From assembly GCF_001753165.1 (NCBI RefSeq), contig NZ_CP017448.1, positions 700,462 to 764,461 on the forward strand: DNA of 64,000 nt. Direction: 5' to 3'. Shown one piece after another: positions 20,187 to 30,527 of the stretch. Source of the DNA: Acidihalobacter aeolianus (GTDB lineage: Bacteria; Pseudomonadota; Gammaproteobacteria; DSM-5130; Acidihalobacteraceae). Under the pieces are notes generated by a model. The model saw only the letters and a program-made list of their open reading frames with translations, did no database searches and was not told the origin of the DNA. The stretch's first letter is position 1; the number at the start of each line of letters is the position of its first letter. A program made the position numbers and the translations under genes.

Positions 20187-20223
20187 TTCACAAATCTTAA
20201 ATTCAATATTCACAAATCTTAAA
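20187..20223 (+). promoter_or_regulatory. Two 15-bp direct repeats with 22-bp period upstream of the TonB receptor gene
   Basis: TTCACAAATCTTAAA occurs exactly at 20187-20201 and again at 20209-20223. A start-to-start distance of 22 bp places both copies on the same DNA face two helical turns apart. This is the arrangement used by tandem-binding OmpR/PhoB-type response regulators. It lies 170-206 bp upstream of the receptor's start codon, in AT-rich DNA. It does not match a Fur box. A regulator is not identified. Confidence 0.5.
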
Positions 20224-20392
20224 AAAGGCACTTGGCGCCAGTCACCGTAAGTGGTTTTTTCCCTGTTTGAAATCACGTGTAAGTTTCGTGTCAGGTTTTG
20301 CCTTGTCGCGTCGCATGAAAATTCGCAGCCATGTCTGCCCCTCGGACAGATCTCCCCGCGACTTTCAAGCCATGCAATGAGGTGAATACATA

Positions 20393-22765
20393 ATGCTTCG
20401 TCAGTTTGTTGTGCGACCCCTGGTCGTAGCCTTGGCTGCGGCCAGTACGTATACGCTCGGTCCCGTTGCGTTTGCAGCGGATGCTCCGGCAAGTTCTGCC
20501 GCCACGACCAAGACTGCTCCCGGCGACATCAACGTGGGCAAGGTTTCCGCGACCGGCAAGGCGGCTTCCGAGCAGGTGGGGCAGGCCGGCGCATTCCTGC
20601 AGCCCAAGGCCGATTTCAAGTCGGGGCAGGCGCTCAAGGTGCTCGGCAAACACCAGCTGGCAGCAGCCGGTCCGGTGGGCGGCAGTGCGCAGGCATTGAG
20701 TTATGCGCCGGGCGTCAGCGTATCGGGTTACGGCGGTACCGGCGCGACGAAGAATTCGATCAGCGTGAACGGCATCAAACAGGGCTGGGGCGGTTTCGCC
20801 GGCGGCCAGATCGACGACGGCAGCCTTTCGGTGACCTTCGACGGTGTGCCGATGGTCGACCCCTCGACCGGCCTGTGGGAGAGTCCGCAGGTGCCGCAGT
20901 TGGATATGCTGCAGGGCATCGGCATTACCTACGGCCCCGGCAATCCGCTCGACCGCTGGTACAACAACATCGGCGGCCAGATCGCCTTCGTGCCGTTGCA
21001 GCCGACGCGCAAGCCCGGCGCCACGGTCAAGCTGACCTACGGCAGCTACAATGCGCGCAACCTGTTCGTGTCCGGCCGCACCGGCGAGATCGACGGCTGG
21101 TCGACTGTCGTCGCGGGCGGCGTCGGTTCGAGCAACAGCTACCGCAAGAGCCCGAACGGCTTCGAGAATCCGAGCTACAACTACGCCTGGTTCGCGAAGA
21201 CGATCAAGAGCTTCGAGGGCGGCAACTTCTCCGTGGGCGCCTATCTCGCCAAGGGTTCCGGGTATCGTCCGGTGCCGATTCCGATCAATCCGATCGCCGG
21301 TGTGACCCTGGATGGGACGGCGAACAGCCCGCTGTACAGCCAGCAGACCTCGGGTTACTACTCGTCGATTCCCGGGAACGTGTGGAACAAGGAAGACAGC
21401 AACGAAACCTGGCTGCTGTACAGCAAGCTGAACGTGGCACTGGATCGCTCGACCACGGCGCACAACATGGTGTGGTACCGCTACGGGCATCGCTTCCATT
21501 TCCACTACAACAATTACGGCCTGAGCAATCCGAACAATCTCTACGAGTACAATAACCCGCGCGACGACGTGTACGGCGACAAGCTCTGGTTGAGCGTGAA
21601 CCTGCCGTACAACGAAGTGAATTTCGGCGGTTTCTTTCTGGTCAGTCACTACAACTCCAGAAACGCCTTCTACAACCCCAATGCGCCGTATTACGGCTCC
21701 AATACCGTCCCCAACGCGCATTACCGCAGCGACTACTGGGATCAGACCGATATCGCCGCCTTCGTGCAGGACCGCATCAGCCCGACGGACAACGTGCACG
21801 TGACGCCCGGCGTGCGCCTGATCAAGTACTACACCAGCTACTATCCGGCCGCAGCCGGCGATTTCGCCCAGGCTTACGCCCTGTACCCGAACAACAATCA
21901 GGGGCAACTGCCGCCGGCGAAGAACGCCTTCGTGAAGGTCGAGCCATCGATCGACTTCAATTGGAAGGTGCAGCGTCACGTGGCGGTATTCGCGAACTAC
22001 TCGACGGCGCACAAGGAGCCACAGGTTGGCGGCGGCGGCGGGCTCTATCAGTCCACGCCACCGGTCTACAACCTGGAGAAGAGCACGGACTACAACGTCG
22101 GTGTGAAGGTCCATGTGAAGCATGCAGCCTATCTGCACGACTTCATGTTCACCGCCGAGTACTACCATCTGCACTACGCCAACCAGTACATCCCGCTGTA
22201 CGACGCCAACGGCAACTATCTGGGCGACGCGAACGGTGATTCCACCTATGACGGCGCCAATCTGGCGGTGGTGGACAAGCCGCTACAGAACACCGAGGCG
22301 TTCGCCAACCTGAACGTCGAACGGGCGGTGTTCACGCAGTACGTGACCGGTGGCGTGAGCTACAACGGCCTGCCGGTGTCCAACGTGCCAGACACCACGT
22401 TCAACGTCGGCGGCAACTACAGCGCCTACGTGGCCGGCGGGGTGCTGACGCCGAAGGTGTGGTACCAGTACACCGGTTCGCAGGCGATCTTCAACGACAA
22501 CACGGGCGCACCCAGCCGTCAGAAGCTGGCTGGCTATGGCACATTCAACCTGGGCTTGAGCTACACCATCCCGACCGCGGGCAACAGCCTGGGTCTGAAG
22601 GACGTCAAGCTCGCCGTCGACGTGCTCAACGTGGCCGATACCCGCTACAACGAGTTCGAATACGTCACCGGCGGCGGGTTGCTGGGCGGCAATTCCGCCG
22701 GGCAGCTGCTGGTGCTGCCGGGTGCGCCGACGACGGTGTACAGCAGCATCACCGCCAACTTCTAG
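20393..22765 (+). CDS. TonB-dependent outer-membrane receptor
   Basis: The 790-residue protein has a signal peptide (cleavage probably after PVAFA, near residue 28), an N-terminal plug region (about 60-200, with ALSYAPGVSVSGYGGTGATK and a VNGIKQGW segment) and a C-terminal beta-barrel rich in alternating aromatic residues that ends in TTVYSSITANF, the usual terminal Phe. Such receptors import siderophores, vitamin B12 or other bulky ligands using TonB-ExbBD energy. The plug order and Tyr/Asn-rich barrel do not tell the substrate. No TonB, ExbB/D or ABC transporter is nearby. A 22-bp-period direct repeat lies upstream, and a strong terminator directly follows. Confidence 0.92.
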   Translation: MLRQFVVRPLVVALAAASTYTLGPVAFAADAPASSAATTKTAPGDINVGKVSATGKAASEQVGQAGAFLQPKADFKSGQALKVLGKHQLAAAGPVGGSAQALSYAPGVSVSGYGGTGATKNSISVNGIKQGWGGFAGGQIDDGSLSVTFDGVPMVDPSTGLWESPQVPQLDMLQGIGITYGPGNPLDRWYNNIGGQIAFVPLQPTRKPGATVKLTYGSYNARNLFVSGRTGEIDGWSTVVAGGVGSSNSYRKSPNGFENPSYNYAWFAKTIKSFEGGNFSVGAYLAKGSGYRPVPIPINPIAGVTLDGTANSPLYSQQTSGYYSSIPGNVWNKEDSNETWLLYSKLNVALDRSTTAHNMVWYRYGHRFHFHYNNYGLSNPNNLYEYNNPRDDVYGDKLWLSVNLPYNEVNFGGFFLVSHYNSRNAFYNPNAPYYGSNTVPNAHYRSDYWDQTDIAAFVQDRISPTDNVHVTPGVRLIKYYTSYYPAAAGDFAQAYALYPNNNQGQLPPAKNAFVKVEPSIDFNWKVQRHVAVFANYSTAHKEPQVGGGGGLYQSTPPVYNLEKSTDYNVGVKVHVKHAAYLHDFMFTAEYYHLHYANQYIPLYDANGNYLGDANGDSTYDGANLAVVDKPLQNTEAFANLNVERAVFTQYVTGGVSYNGLPVSNVPDTTFNVGGNYSAYVAGGVLTPKVWYQYTGSQAIFNDNTGAPSRQKLAGYGTFNLGLSYTIPTAGNSLGLKDVKLAVDVLNVADTRYNEFEYVTGGGLLGGNSAGQLLVLPGAPTTVYSSITANF

Positions 22766-22785
22766 GCATCAAGGCTGGTCCCTTG

Positions 22786-22811
22786 CCCGCCCCGGTCACG
22801 GGGCGGGTTTT
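22786..22811. terminator. Strong intrinsic terminator after the TonB receptor gene
   Basis: CCCGCCCCG and CGGGGCGGG form a perfect 9-bp stem around GTCA, followed by TTTT. It lies 20 bp after the receptor stop and touches the end of the minus-strand gene 22811-23221, so it may stop transcription mainly from the plus side. Confidence 0.85.
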
Positions 22812-23221
22812 CAGCGCCCGGGCAGGTCGACCTCGATGGACTTGCCGCCATACCCGTAGCGCTGGTCGCGTGCCTGAATCACCACCCGGCGGACGCCGGC
22901 AGGTATTTCCACGCCATACAGATCGCGGGTGAAGGGTTGCTCCTCGGCATGATCGTGCAGCAGCTTGCGTTCCCCGTAGCGTTCTCCGTCCAGCCCGGAC
23001 ACCCGGAAGCCGTCCGCATAGCGGGCCGGGGTGTCGTAAGGGGACGAAATCGTCACATCGAAATCGAAGCGGTTCTCGCCGCGCGGGGTTATCTCGGCAC
23101 TGAGCACGTCGGGAAAGCGCTGCTCCTCTCCCCCGGTCTCTCCGGGCACGGCGGTCATGGCTCCGAGACCAAAGGTCAGGGTCGCGAGCAGTTGCAGCCC
23201 GGTACGATATCCACGGATCAT
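22811..23221 (-). CDS. Small exported protein of unknown function
   Basis: The 136-residue protein starts at ATG 23221 with ribosome binding site AAAGGAA. Its first 25 residues (MIRGYRTGLQLLATLTFGLGAMTAV) form a signal peptide. The mature part is beta-rich (FDFDVTISSPYDTPARYADGFRV, VVIQARDQRYGYGGKSIEVDL) and looks like a small immunoglobulin-like or FixG/CARDB-type fold, probably periplasmic. I do not recognise the family. It converges on the TonB receptor gene and is separated from it only by the shared terminator. Confidence 0.7.
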   Translation of the reverse strand: MIRGYRTGLQLLATLTFGLGAMTAVPGETGGEEQRFPDVLSAEITPRGENRFDFDVTISSPYDTPARYADGFRVSGLDGERYGERKLLHDHAEEQPFTRDLYGVEIPAGVRRVVIQARDQRYGYGGKSIEVDLPGR

Positions 23222-23695
23222 GTTGATTCCTTTAGGGAACGGCGTTTGCCGTCGAGTCGAATGCGCCGGTCGGGCCCGGTTGAAAGAGATCTTACCATCG
23301 ACGTTTCTTTTTGGCGTGCGAGGTAGCCGCGCGCGGCGATTTTGATTTGTATTGATTGAAGTCAATAACATGCATTATTGCCTGCCCCCATGACTTGCGT
23401 AGCGGGTAGGTCGTACGTAATTTCCACACTAACTGCAGCAAAATACCCGCTCGAACTTAAAATCGGATTATGCGTCCTTACGGTCTCTCTTATTCCGTCT
23501 CGGGCGTGTTGTCGCCCGATACCCGCCCCTAAATCCATAGCCATAAGCGAATGGTTCGCTGGCGGAGTGCTGTAGGGAAAACTCCATAAATACAAATGAT
23601 TGAGCACCGAAAGCATGCGCGTAATCGGTTCGGATGCTTGTTCGCCGGGATATGGGTGGGGAGCGTGATTAGAACGATTTCAGGAGATCAGTTAC
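23222..23695. other. Intergenic region with a possible FNR-type site
   Basis: These 474 bp between divergent genes carry no convincing ORF. TTGATTGAAGTCAA at 23352-23365 fits the FNR/Anr consensus TTGAT-N4-ATCAA with one mismatch. It lies 131 bp upstream of the small exported protein gene and 330 bp upstream of the bacteriohemerythrin gene. The rest is unremarkable. Confidence 0.4.
23352..23365. promoter_or_regulatory. Candidate FNR/Anr binding site
   Basis: TTGAT-tgaa-GTCAA differs from the FNR consensus at one position. An oxygen-sensing regulator would make sense next to an oxygen-binding bacteriohemerythrin, but a 14-bp site with a mismatch can arise by chance and its distance to both starts is large. 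Confidence 0.3.
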
Positions 23696-24151
23696 ATGAC
23701 CATCAGGTGGACCGACGATTTGAATACCGGAATCGACGTTATCGACAAGCAGCACATGAGAATCGTGGAGTACATCAACGAACTTGAGAGCATACATGGG
23801 AGCCAGAATCGCGAAGCCGTGGGCAGGATACTGGATGACTTGATGGACTATACGCTGTCCCATTTCGCATTCGAGGAAAGTCTGCAGGAAGAGGCCGGGT
23901 ATGAGTTTTCCAAACCGCACAAAAAGGTACACGAGTTGTTTGCGCGACGCGTGGGGCAGTATCTGAGCCGATATCGCATGGGTGACGACGTGGCGGGCGA
24001 AATCCACGGCCTGCTACGAACCTGGTTGATTAGCCATATCAAGCATGATGACGCGGATTACGTTGCAGCGGTAAAGGACAATATGAACGCAATCATCGGC
24101 GAAAAGCAGCGGCAGAAATCAGATGGGTGGCTGAGGCGTTTCTTCAGGTAG
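23696..24151 (+). CDS. Bacteriohemerythrin
   Basis: A 151-residue single-domain hemerythrin that binds O2 at a di-iron centre. All expected ligands are visible: His20 (DKQH), His56 and Glu60 (HFAFEE), His75 and His79 (HKKVHELF), His114 and Asp119 (HIKHDD). Bacterial single-domain hemerythrins are thought to store or deliver oxygen, or to help in oxygen sensing and chemotaxis. The gene stands alone, with gene-poor DNA on both sides. ATG 23696 lies after CAGGAGATCAGTTAC, giving a good ribosome binding site. Confidence 0.94.
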   Translation: MTIRWTDDLNTGIDVIDKQHMRIVEYINELESIHGSQNREAVGRILDDLMDYTLSHFAFEESLQEEAGYEFSKPHKKVHELFARRVGQYLSRYRMGDDVAGEIHGLLRTWLISHIKHDDADYVAAVKDNMNAIIGEKQRQKSDGWLRRFFR

Positions 24152-24989
24152 GCGACGGGTCATGTGAATGTTCGTTGTCGACACGGGAGTTCAGTTATGC
24201 CCCACATGAAGCATGTAAGCGCTGGATGGGGCAGAGTTGCCTTCATAAATCGATGATTGCGAAAAAGGATCGCCGGAATGCTGGTCGGAATACGATTCTG
24301 AATAGGGCGGATCACGTTGTTACCGTATAGGAAAAACTTAATAACTAATTGTCTATAAAGATATTTTCTGGTTGTTGTCGGGTGCGCCTGTGCTATGTGG
24401 CGAGTAGAATGGCATGGCATGACATACCGTATGTCCCATCTCACAGAGGGTTCTCGGCTCGTCTGGTCTCGGGTTCGTCTTGATATCGCCCTGATTTGTC
24501 ATGGCGACGGTATGTTTTGGTGCGGAGTTGGTCGGGGTTTTTGGTATTTTCGCACCAAATCGGTGCATTCCGTGAGCGGTGCGGCATGGGCCATGGCGCA
24601 GATTTTTCTCTGCCTGATGCTGCTATTTGGCGCGACTTGCACTAGGTTTAGATTGAGTGGGGGGCCCCGCTATGGTGCAGATGCGGGGCATGACGGCGGT
24701 AGCCGCAGACTGTCCGGGAAATTGCTGGAATTCCCGGGCAAGGAGGTCCGGGATAGTGAAGGTCCGGCAATCTGCCGGTTGCGTCTATTCCCGGCGGTTG
24801 CGGGGCATGTCCGTCGTGCCGGGCAGCGTGTCCGGGGCATCCCAATGGCATTGCAATTGCATCGTTTACCAGTGAAGGCGTCCTCTGTTGACCCGTGCCG
24901 ATAAATAACATCGACAACAAATGGGCGGGGACAAACCTCAGATGGAACGTCCGTATCTGAAACGGTGGGTTTCGAGAGAGGGTATGTCC
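24152..24989. other. Long leader/intergenic region before prkA
   Basis: No supported gene in these 838 bp. The part from about 24290 to 24370 is AT-rich and may hold a promoter. A 15-bp palindrome lies at 24421-24435 and a CCGGGAA/TTCCCGG hairpin near 24713-24736. Open frames on both strands lack known motifs. prkA of enterics is controlled by stress sigma factors. I looked for a sigma-54 element here and found none with correct spacing. Confidence 0.4.
24421..24435. promoter_or_regulatory. Perfect short palindrome, possible operator upstream of prkA
   Basis: GACATAC-c-GTATGTC is a perfect dyad with one central base, the shape of a site for a dimeric repressor or activator. It lies 555 bp before the prkA start in non-coding DNA. 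Nothing in the sequence tells which protein binds. Confidence 0.35.
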
Positions 24990-26912
24990 ATGACCATATT
25001 CAACCGCTATCAATCGCGATACGCGGAAAGCCGCGAAGAGGAGTTGACCCTCCAGGAATATCTGGAGTTGTGCAAGAAGGACCCTACCGTTTACGCCACG
25101 GCGGCAGAACGCATGCTGATGGCAATCGGCGAGCCGGAACTGGTGGATACGCGCCATGACGCTCGGCTGAGCCGAATCTTCTCCAACAAGATCATCAAGA
25201 TCTATCCGGCGTTCCGCGAGTTCTACGGCATGGAGGAGACGATCGAGCAGATCGTCGCCTACTTCCGCCACGCGGCCCAGGGCCTGGAAGAAAAGAAACA
25301 GATTCTGTACCTGCTCGGCCCGGTCGGCGGCGGCAAGTCCTCGCTCGCCGAAAAGCTCAAGTCGCTGATGGAGAAGATCAGCTTCTATGCGATCAAGGGC
25401 TCGCCGGTCAACGAATCGCCGCTCGGGCTGTTCTCGCCCGCCGAGGACGGCGCGATCCTCGAAGAGGATTACGGCATCCCGCAGCGCTACCTCAAGGGCA
25501 TCATGTCGCCGTGGGCGGTCAAGCGCCTGCACGAGTACGGCGGCGACATCTCGAAGTTCAAGGTCGTCAAGCTCAAACCCTCGGTGCTGCAGCAGATCGG
25601 CATCGCCAAGACGGAGCCGGGCGACGAGAACAATCAGGACATCTCCTCGCTGGTCGGCAAGGTCGATATCCGCATGCTGGAGCAGTTTTCCCAGGACGAC
25701 CCTGATGCCTATTCCTTCTCCGGCGGCCTGTGTCTGGCCAATCAGGGCCTGCTCGAATTCGTCGAGATGTTCAAGGCGCCGATCAAGGTGCTGCACCCAT
25801 TGCTGACCGCCACCCAGGAAGGCAACTACATGGGTACGGAAGGACTGTCGGCGATCCCCTTCGACGGCATCATTCTTGCGCACTCGAACGAGTCCGAGTG
25901 GCAGTCCTTCAAGAACAACCGCAACAACGAGGCGTTCCTGGACCGCATCTACATCGTCAAGGTGCCCTACTGCCTGCGCGTTTCCGAAGAGGTGAAAATC
26001 TACGAGAAACTGCTCAAGAACAGTTCCCTGTCGCATGCCATCTGTGCGCCGCATACGCTGGAAATGATGGCCCAGTTTGCCGTGCTGTCGCGGCTCAAGG
26101 AGCCGGAAAATTCGAATATCTATTCGAAGATGCGGGTATTCGACGGGCAGAATCTCAAGGACACCGATCCCAAGGCCAAGTCGTATCAGGAATATCGCGA
26201 GTATGGCGGCGTCGACGAGGGCATGACCGGCCTGTCCACGCGTTTCGCCTTCAAGATCCTGTCGCGGGTATTCAATTACGACCACCAGGAGGTTGCCGCG
26301 AACCCGGTGCACCTGCTGCATGTGCTGGAACAGCAGATCGAGCAGGAGCAGTTCCCGCCCGAGGTGCACGACGCCTATATCTCCTACCTCAAGGAATATC
26401 TCGCGCCGCGCTATGCGGAATTCATCGGCAAGGAAATCCAGACCGCTTACCTGGAGTCGTATTCCGAGTACGGCCAGAATATTTTCGACCGTTACGTCAC
26501 CTATGCGGATTACTGGATCCAGGACGAGGAATACCGAGATCCCGACACCGGCGAAATTCTGGACCGCGCGTCGCTCAACGGCGAACTGGAAAAGATCGAG
26601 AAGCCGGCCGGCATCAGCAATCCCAAGGACTTCCGCAACGAGATCGTCAATTTCGTGCTGCGCGCGCGGGCCAACAACCATGGCAAGAACCCGGCCTGGA
26701 CCAGCTACGAGAAGTTGCGCGAGGTGATCGAGAAGAAGATGTTTTCGAGTACCGAGGAGTTGCTGCCGGTCATCTCCTTCAACGCCAAGGCCTCGGCGGA
26801 GGATCAGCGCAAGCACCAGGACTTCATCGACCGCATGGTGAAGAAGGGCTACACCGAGAAGCAGGTGCGCCTGCTCGCCGAATGGTATCTGCGCGTCCGC
26901 AAGGCTTCGTGA
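24990..26912 (+). CDS. prkA: PrkA-type serine protein kinase (YeaG)
   Basis: The 640-residue protein closely follows E. coli Yea[26 protein letters not shown] at the start, an AAA-like ATPase domain with Walker [10 protein letters not shown] (110-117), and a C-terminal kinase-like domain. In enterics YeaG with YeaH acts in nitrogen starvation and stationary-phase stress; in Bacillus PrkA affects sporulation. I chose ATG 24990, which has GAGAGAGG about 8 bases upstream and matches the family start; an upstream frame to 24921 adds 23 unlike residues. It opens the prkA-yeaH-spoVR operon: 13 bp to the next gene. Confidence 0.96.
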   Translation: MTIFNRYQSRYAESREEELTLQEYLELCKKDPTVYATAAERMLMAIGEPELVDTRHDARLSRIFSNKIIKIYPAFREFYGMEETIEQIVAYFRHAAQGLEEKKQILYLLGPVGGGKSSLAEKLKSLMEKISFYAIKGSPVNESPLGLFSPAEDGAILEEDYGIPQRYLKGIMSPWAVKRLHEYGGDISKFKVVKLKPSVLQQIGIAKTEPGDENNQDISSLVGKVDIRMLEQFSQDDPDAYSFSGGLCLANQGLLEFVEMFKAPIKVLHPLLTATQEGNYMGTEGLSAIPFDGIILAHSNESEWQSFKNNRNNEAFLDRIYIVKVPYCLRVSEEVKIYEKLLKNSSLSHAICAPHTLEMMAQFAVLSRLKEPENSNIYSKMRVFDGQNLKDTDPKAKSYQEYREYGGVDEGMTGLSTRFAFKILSRVFNYDHQEVAANPVHLLHVLEQQIEQEQFPPEVHDAYISYLKEYLAPRYAEFIGKEIQTAYLESYSEYGQNIFDRYVTYADYWIQDEEYRDPDTGEILDRASLNGELEKIEKPAGISNPKDFRNEIVNFVLRARANNHGKNPAWTSYEKLREVIEKKMFSSTEELLPVISFNAKASAEDQRKHQDFIDRMVKKGYTEKQVRLLAEWYLRVRKAS

Positions 26913-26925
26913 GGTTCACGTCCCT

Positions 26926-28191
26926 ATGAGTCAGCTCATCGACAGGAGGCTCAACGGCCGCAACAAGAGCGCGGTCAATCGGCAGCGCTTCATCCGGCGC
27001 TACAAGAGCCAGATCAAGCAGGCGGTGAGCGAGGCGCTGGCCGGGCGCAGCATCACCGATGTCGACAAGGGAGAGAAGATCAGCATCCCCAGCAAGGACA
27101 TCTCCGAACCCGTGTTCCAGCATGGCGGCGCAGGCCGGCGCGAGGCGGTACATCCCGGCAACCACGACTTCGTGACGGGAGATCGAGTCAAGCGCCCGCC
27201 TTCGGGTTCGGGCAGCGGCGGCAGCAGCGCCAGTGAGGACGGCTGCGGCGAGGACGATTTCGTGTTCAACCTCTCGCATGAGGAGTTCCTGGAATTCTTC
27301 TTCGAGGACCTGGCACTGCCCGATCTGGTCAAGACGCAGCTGGCCAAAATCGAGGACTTCAAGTCGGTGCGCGCCGGCTACACGCCGAGCGGCGTACCCT
27401 CGAACATCGACGTGGTGCGTTCCCTGCGCGGCGCCGTGGCCCGGCGCATGGCGCTGGGCGGCGGGGTTCGCCGTCGGCTGCGCGAGGCGGAGGCGGCCCT
27501 GGAGGCCTTGCTGGCCGATGGCGACGACGCGGACGAGGCGTCGGTGCTGGCGCTGCGCGAGGAGATCGAGGCGCTCAGGCAGCGGCTCGACCGGATACCC
27601 TTCATCGACACCTTCGACCTGCGCTTCCGCAATCGGGTCAAGGAGCCGAAACCGGCCTCGCAGGCGGTGATGTTCTGCCTGATGGACGTGTCCGGGTCGA
27701 TGGACGCGGCACGCAAGGACATCGCCAAGCGCTTCTTCATCCTGCTGTACCTCTTCCTCACGCGGCATTACGAGCACATCGAGGTGGTGTTCATCCGCCA
27801 TCACACGACGGCGCTCGAAGTCGACGAACACGACTTTTTCTACGCCCGCGAGACCGGTGGCACAGTGGTCTCGAGCGCGCTCGAACTGAGCTACGACATC
27901 ATCCGTTCGCGCTATCCCACCTCCGACTGGAACATCTACGCGGCGCAGGCCTCCGACGGCGACAACTGGACCGACGACTCGCCGCTGTGCCGGAATCTGC
28001 TGATCGAGAAAATCCTGCCCTGCCTGCAGTACTACGCTTATGTGGAGATCGAGGCGGAAAAACCGCAGAACCTGTGGATGGAATACGAAAAGGTGCAGGC
28101 CGCCTGCGCGAATTTCGCCATGCAGCGGATTCGCACGCTGCAGGACATCTACCCCGTGTTCCGCGAATTGTTCAGGAAGCAGACTGTATGA
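26926..28191 (+). CDS. yeaH: YeaH/YhbH family protein (DUF444, vWA-like)
   Basis: A 421-residue protein starting [20 protein letters not shown], with a charged N-terminal half containing a Gly/Ser-rich stretch (about residues 95-105) and a C-terminal von Willebrand A-like domain whose metal site DVSGSM is near 253-258. Family members work with the PrkA kinase; the biochemical role is not established. Its stop codon overlaps the ATG of spoVR (ATGA at 28188-28191), which shows translational coupling in the operon. Confidence 0.95.
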   Translation: MSQLIDRRLNGRNKSAVNRQRFIRRYKSQIKQAVSEALAGRSITDVDKGEKISIPSKDISEPVFQHGGAGRREAVHPGNHDFVTGDRVKRPPSGSGSGGSSASEDGCGEDDFVFNLSHEEFLEFFFEDLALPDLVKTQLAKIEDFKSVRAGYTPSGVPSNIDVVRSLRGAVARRMALGGGVRRRLREAEAALEALLADGDDADEASVLALREEIEALRQRLDRIPFIDTFDLRFRNRVKEPKPASQAVMFCLMDVSGSMDAARKDIAKRFFILLYLFLTRHYEHIEVVFIRHHTTALEVDEHDFFYARETGGTVVSSALELSYDIIRSRYPTSDWNIYAAQASDGDNWTDDSPLCRNLLIEKILPCLQYYAYVEIEAEKPQNLWMEYEKVQAACANFAMQRIRTLQDIYPVFRELFRKQTV

Positions 28192-29693
28192 AGCGCAACA
28201 AGCCGCTGTCCGAGGGATCGGAATGGGATTTCGAGCTGATCCAGCGCTACGATGCCGAGATCGCGCGCGTCGCGGCGCACTACGGGCTGGATACCTACCC
28301 GAACCAGATCGAAATCATCAGCGCCGAGCAGATGATGGATGCCTACTCGTCGTCCGGCATGCCCGTCGGCTACAACTACTGGTCCTATGGCAAGCAGTTC
28401 ATCGCCGTGGAGCAGCGCTACAAGCGGGGCCAGATGGGGCTGGCCTACGAAATCGTGATCAATTCCGATCCCTGCATCGCCTACCTCATGGAGGAAAACA
28501 CCATGATGATGCAGGCGCTGGTGATCGCGCACGCCAGCTACGGACACAACTCCTTTTTCAAGAACAACTACCTGTTCCGCACCTGGACCGACGCCGACGC
28601 GATCATCGACTACCTGCTCTTCGCCAAGCACTACATCGCCGAATGCGAATCGCGCTACGGTGAGGAGGCGGTCGAACTGCTGCTCGATTCCTGCCATGCG
28701 CTGATGAACTACGGCGTCGACCGCTACAAGCGCCCCACGCGCCTGTCCGCGCAGCGCGAGCGCGAGCGCCAGCAGGAACGCGAGGCCTACCGCCAGTCGC
28801 TGATCAACGACCTGTGGCGCACCATCCCCACGCCGCCGGGCGGCGCAGGACGCGACGAGCGCGTCGCGCGCTTCCCCGGAGAACCGCAGGAAAACCTGCT
28901 GTACTTCATCGAAAAGAATGCCCCGCTGCTGGAGCCCTGGCAGCGCGAGATCGTGCGCATCGTGCGCAAGATCGCGCAGTACTTCTTCCCGCAGCGCCAG
29001 ACCCAGGTGATGAACGAGGGCTGGGCGACGTTCTGGCACTACACCATCATCAACCACCTGTACGACGAAGGGCTGATCAACGACGGCTTCATGCTGGAAT
29101 TCATGCAGTCGCACACCAACGTGGTGTTCCAGCCCGGCTTCGACGACCCGCGCTACAGCGGCATCAACCCCTATGCGCTGGGCTTTGCGATGATGAGCGA
29201 CATTCGCCGCATCTGCGAGCACCCCACGGACGAGGACCGTTACTGGTTTCCCGAACTGGCCGGGTCCGACTGGGTCAAGTCGCTGGATTTCGCGATGCGC
29301 AACTTCAAGGACGAGAGCTTCATCGTGCAGTACCTCTCGCCCAAGGTCATCCGCGATCTGAAGCTGTTTTCCGTGCTGGACGACGACGAGCGCGAGAACC
29401 TCGAGATCTCGGCGATCCACGACGAAGCCGGGTACCGCTACGTGCGCGACGCCCTGGCCGAGCAATACAACCTCGGCAGCCGCGAACCCGACATCCAGAT
29501 CTACGACGTCGACCGTCGCGGCGACCGTTCGCTCACCCTGCGCCACACCCGGCACAACCGGCGCGAACTGGGCGAGTCGACCGACGAGGTGCTGCGCCAC
29601 CTGGCACGGCTGTGGGGTTTCGACGTGCGCCTGGAGACGGTGTTCGAGGACGGCAGCGTGGAAATCACCCACGAATGCCTCGTCGAACCCTGA
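28188..29693 (+). CDS. spoVR: SpoVR family protein (YcgB)
   Basis: A 501-residue protein with the SpoVR signatures [28 protein letters not shown] near the start (given here in part), [15 protein letters not shown], and [13 protein letters not shown] in the middle. SpoVR of Bacillus is needed for spore cortex formation; in non-spore formers the family is tied to stress and stationary-phase survival, usually next to PrkA and YeaH as here. The start ATG 28188 overlaps the stop of yeaH. Cytoplasmic: no signal peptide or membrane helix. Length is typical (510 in E. coli YcgB). Confidence 0.95.
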   Translation: MKRNKPLSEGSEWDFELIQRYDAEIARVAAHYGLDTYPNQIEIISAEQMMDAYSSSGMPVGYNYWSYGKQFIAVEQRYKRGQMGLAYEIVINSDPCIAYLMEENTMMMQALVIAHASYGHNSFFKNNYLFRTWTDADAIIDYLLFAKHYIAECESRYGEEAVELLLDSCHALMNYGVDRYKRPTRLSAQRERERQQEREAYRQSLINDLWRTIPTPPGGAGRDERVARFPGEPQENLLYFIEKNAPLLEPWQREIVRIVRKIAQYFFPQRQTQVMNEGWATFWHYTIINHLYDEGLINDGFMLEFMQSHTNVVFQPGFDDPRYSGINPYALGFAMMSDIRRICEHPTDEDRYWFPELAGSDWVKSLDFAMRNFKDESFIVQYLSPKVIRDLKLFSVLDDDERENLEISAIHDEAGYRYVRDALAEQYNLGSREPDIQIYDVDRRGDRSLTLRHTRHNRRELGESTDEVLRHLARLWGFDVRLETVFEDGSVEITHECLVEP

Positions 29694-29721
29694 GCGCGGC
29701 TCCAGGCCGAGTGGCCATGCG

Positions 29722-30357
29722 ATGACGGGGGCCGCGCCGATCCATCTGCTCGGTTTCGGGCTGGTCAGCCTCGCGATGGTGCTGACCCCGGGGCCGAACA
29801 TGATCTATCTGCTGTCGCGCACCCTCTGCCAGGGACGCCGTGCGGGACTGGTGTCGCTGGCCGGCGTGGCCACCGGCTTCGTCTGCTACATGTTGTGCGC
29901 CGCGCTCGGCATCACCGCGCTGCTGCTGGTGATGCCCTACGCCTACGATGCCCTGCGCGCGGCCGGCGCGGCCTACCTGCTGTTGTTGGCCTGGCAGGCG
30001 GTACGCCCCGGCGGGCGCTCGCCGTTCGAGTTGCGCGCCCTGCCGATCGCTAGAGGCCGTCGGCTGTATTTGTCAGCACTATTGACGGCTCTGCTCAATC
30101 CCAAGGCCGCCGTGCTTTATCTCTCGCTGCTGCCGCAATTCATGACCCCGCATGGCGATGTATTCCTGCAGTCGATCGAACTCGGCACGACGCAGATCCT
30201 GGTGAGTCTCACCGTCAACGGGCTGATCGTCATCGCCGCCGGCAGCGTCGCCGTCTTCCTGACGCGTCGGCCCGCCTGGGTGCTGATGCAGCGCTGGCTG
30301 ATGGGGGTGGTGCTTCTGGGGCTTGCCGCGCGTCTGGCCTTCGACCGTCCGCGGTAA
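29722..30357 (+). CDS. LysE/RhtB-type amino acid exporter
   Basis: A 211-residue inner-membrane protein with about six hydrophobic helices and the family signature LTPGPNMIYLLSRTLCQGRRAG at the end of helix 1 (shown in part). The family exports amino acids such as lysine, homoserine or threonine; the substrate here is unknown. It follows spoVR after 28 bp in the same direction and may be transcribed with that operon. Confidence 0.9.
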   Translation: MTGAAPIHLLGFGLVSLAMVLTPGPNMIYLLSRTLCQGRRAGLVSLAGVATGFVCYMLCAALGITALLLVMPYAYDALRAAGAAYLLLLAWQAVRPGGRSPFELRALPIARGRRLYLSALLTALLNPKAAVLYLSLLPQFMTPHGDVFLQSIELGTTQILVSLTVNGLIVIAAGSVAVFLTRRPAWVLMQRWLMGVVLLGLAARLAFDRPR

Positions 30358-30527
30358 AGCACCGCGGCACCCTTGATCCTGCCCGCAGGCGACGGAATAT
30401 TCCCCGGAGAAGGCGTGCCGAGGCGAATTCCCGTAGCGCAACTTGATCCCGGTCGTCACGCATTGCCTTGCGATCTTCCATACTTTCCCGGAACGCGCCG
30501 GCTGCGGCGAGGCGAGGGTGACGCACC

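Noticed and set aside
20291-22174. 627-residue open frame antisense to the TonB receptor gene
   Set aside because: It has no known motif, unusual composition (Val, His, Arg rich) and overlaps a clear receptor gene. It is an effect of GC-biased codon use.
24620-24660. Sigma-54-like promoter before prkA (TGGCGCGACTTGCA)
   Set aside because: The GG and GC elements are two bases too close for a working -24/-12 promoter.
24395-24904. Possible 169-residue protein upstream of prkA
   Set aside because: No family resemblance, no good ribosome binding site and atypical composition. A membrane-like stretch in it is not enough.
24648-26816. 722-residue open frame antisense to prkA
   Set aside because: Fully antisense to a highly conserved kinase gene, with no domain pattern of its own.
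28149-29801. 550-residue open frame antisense to spoVR
   Set aside because: No motif and complete overlap with a conserved gene.
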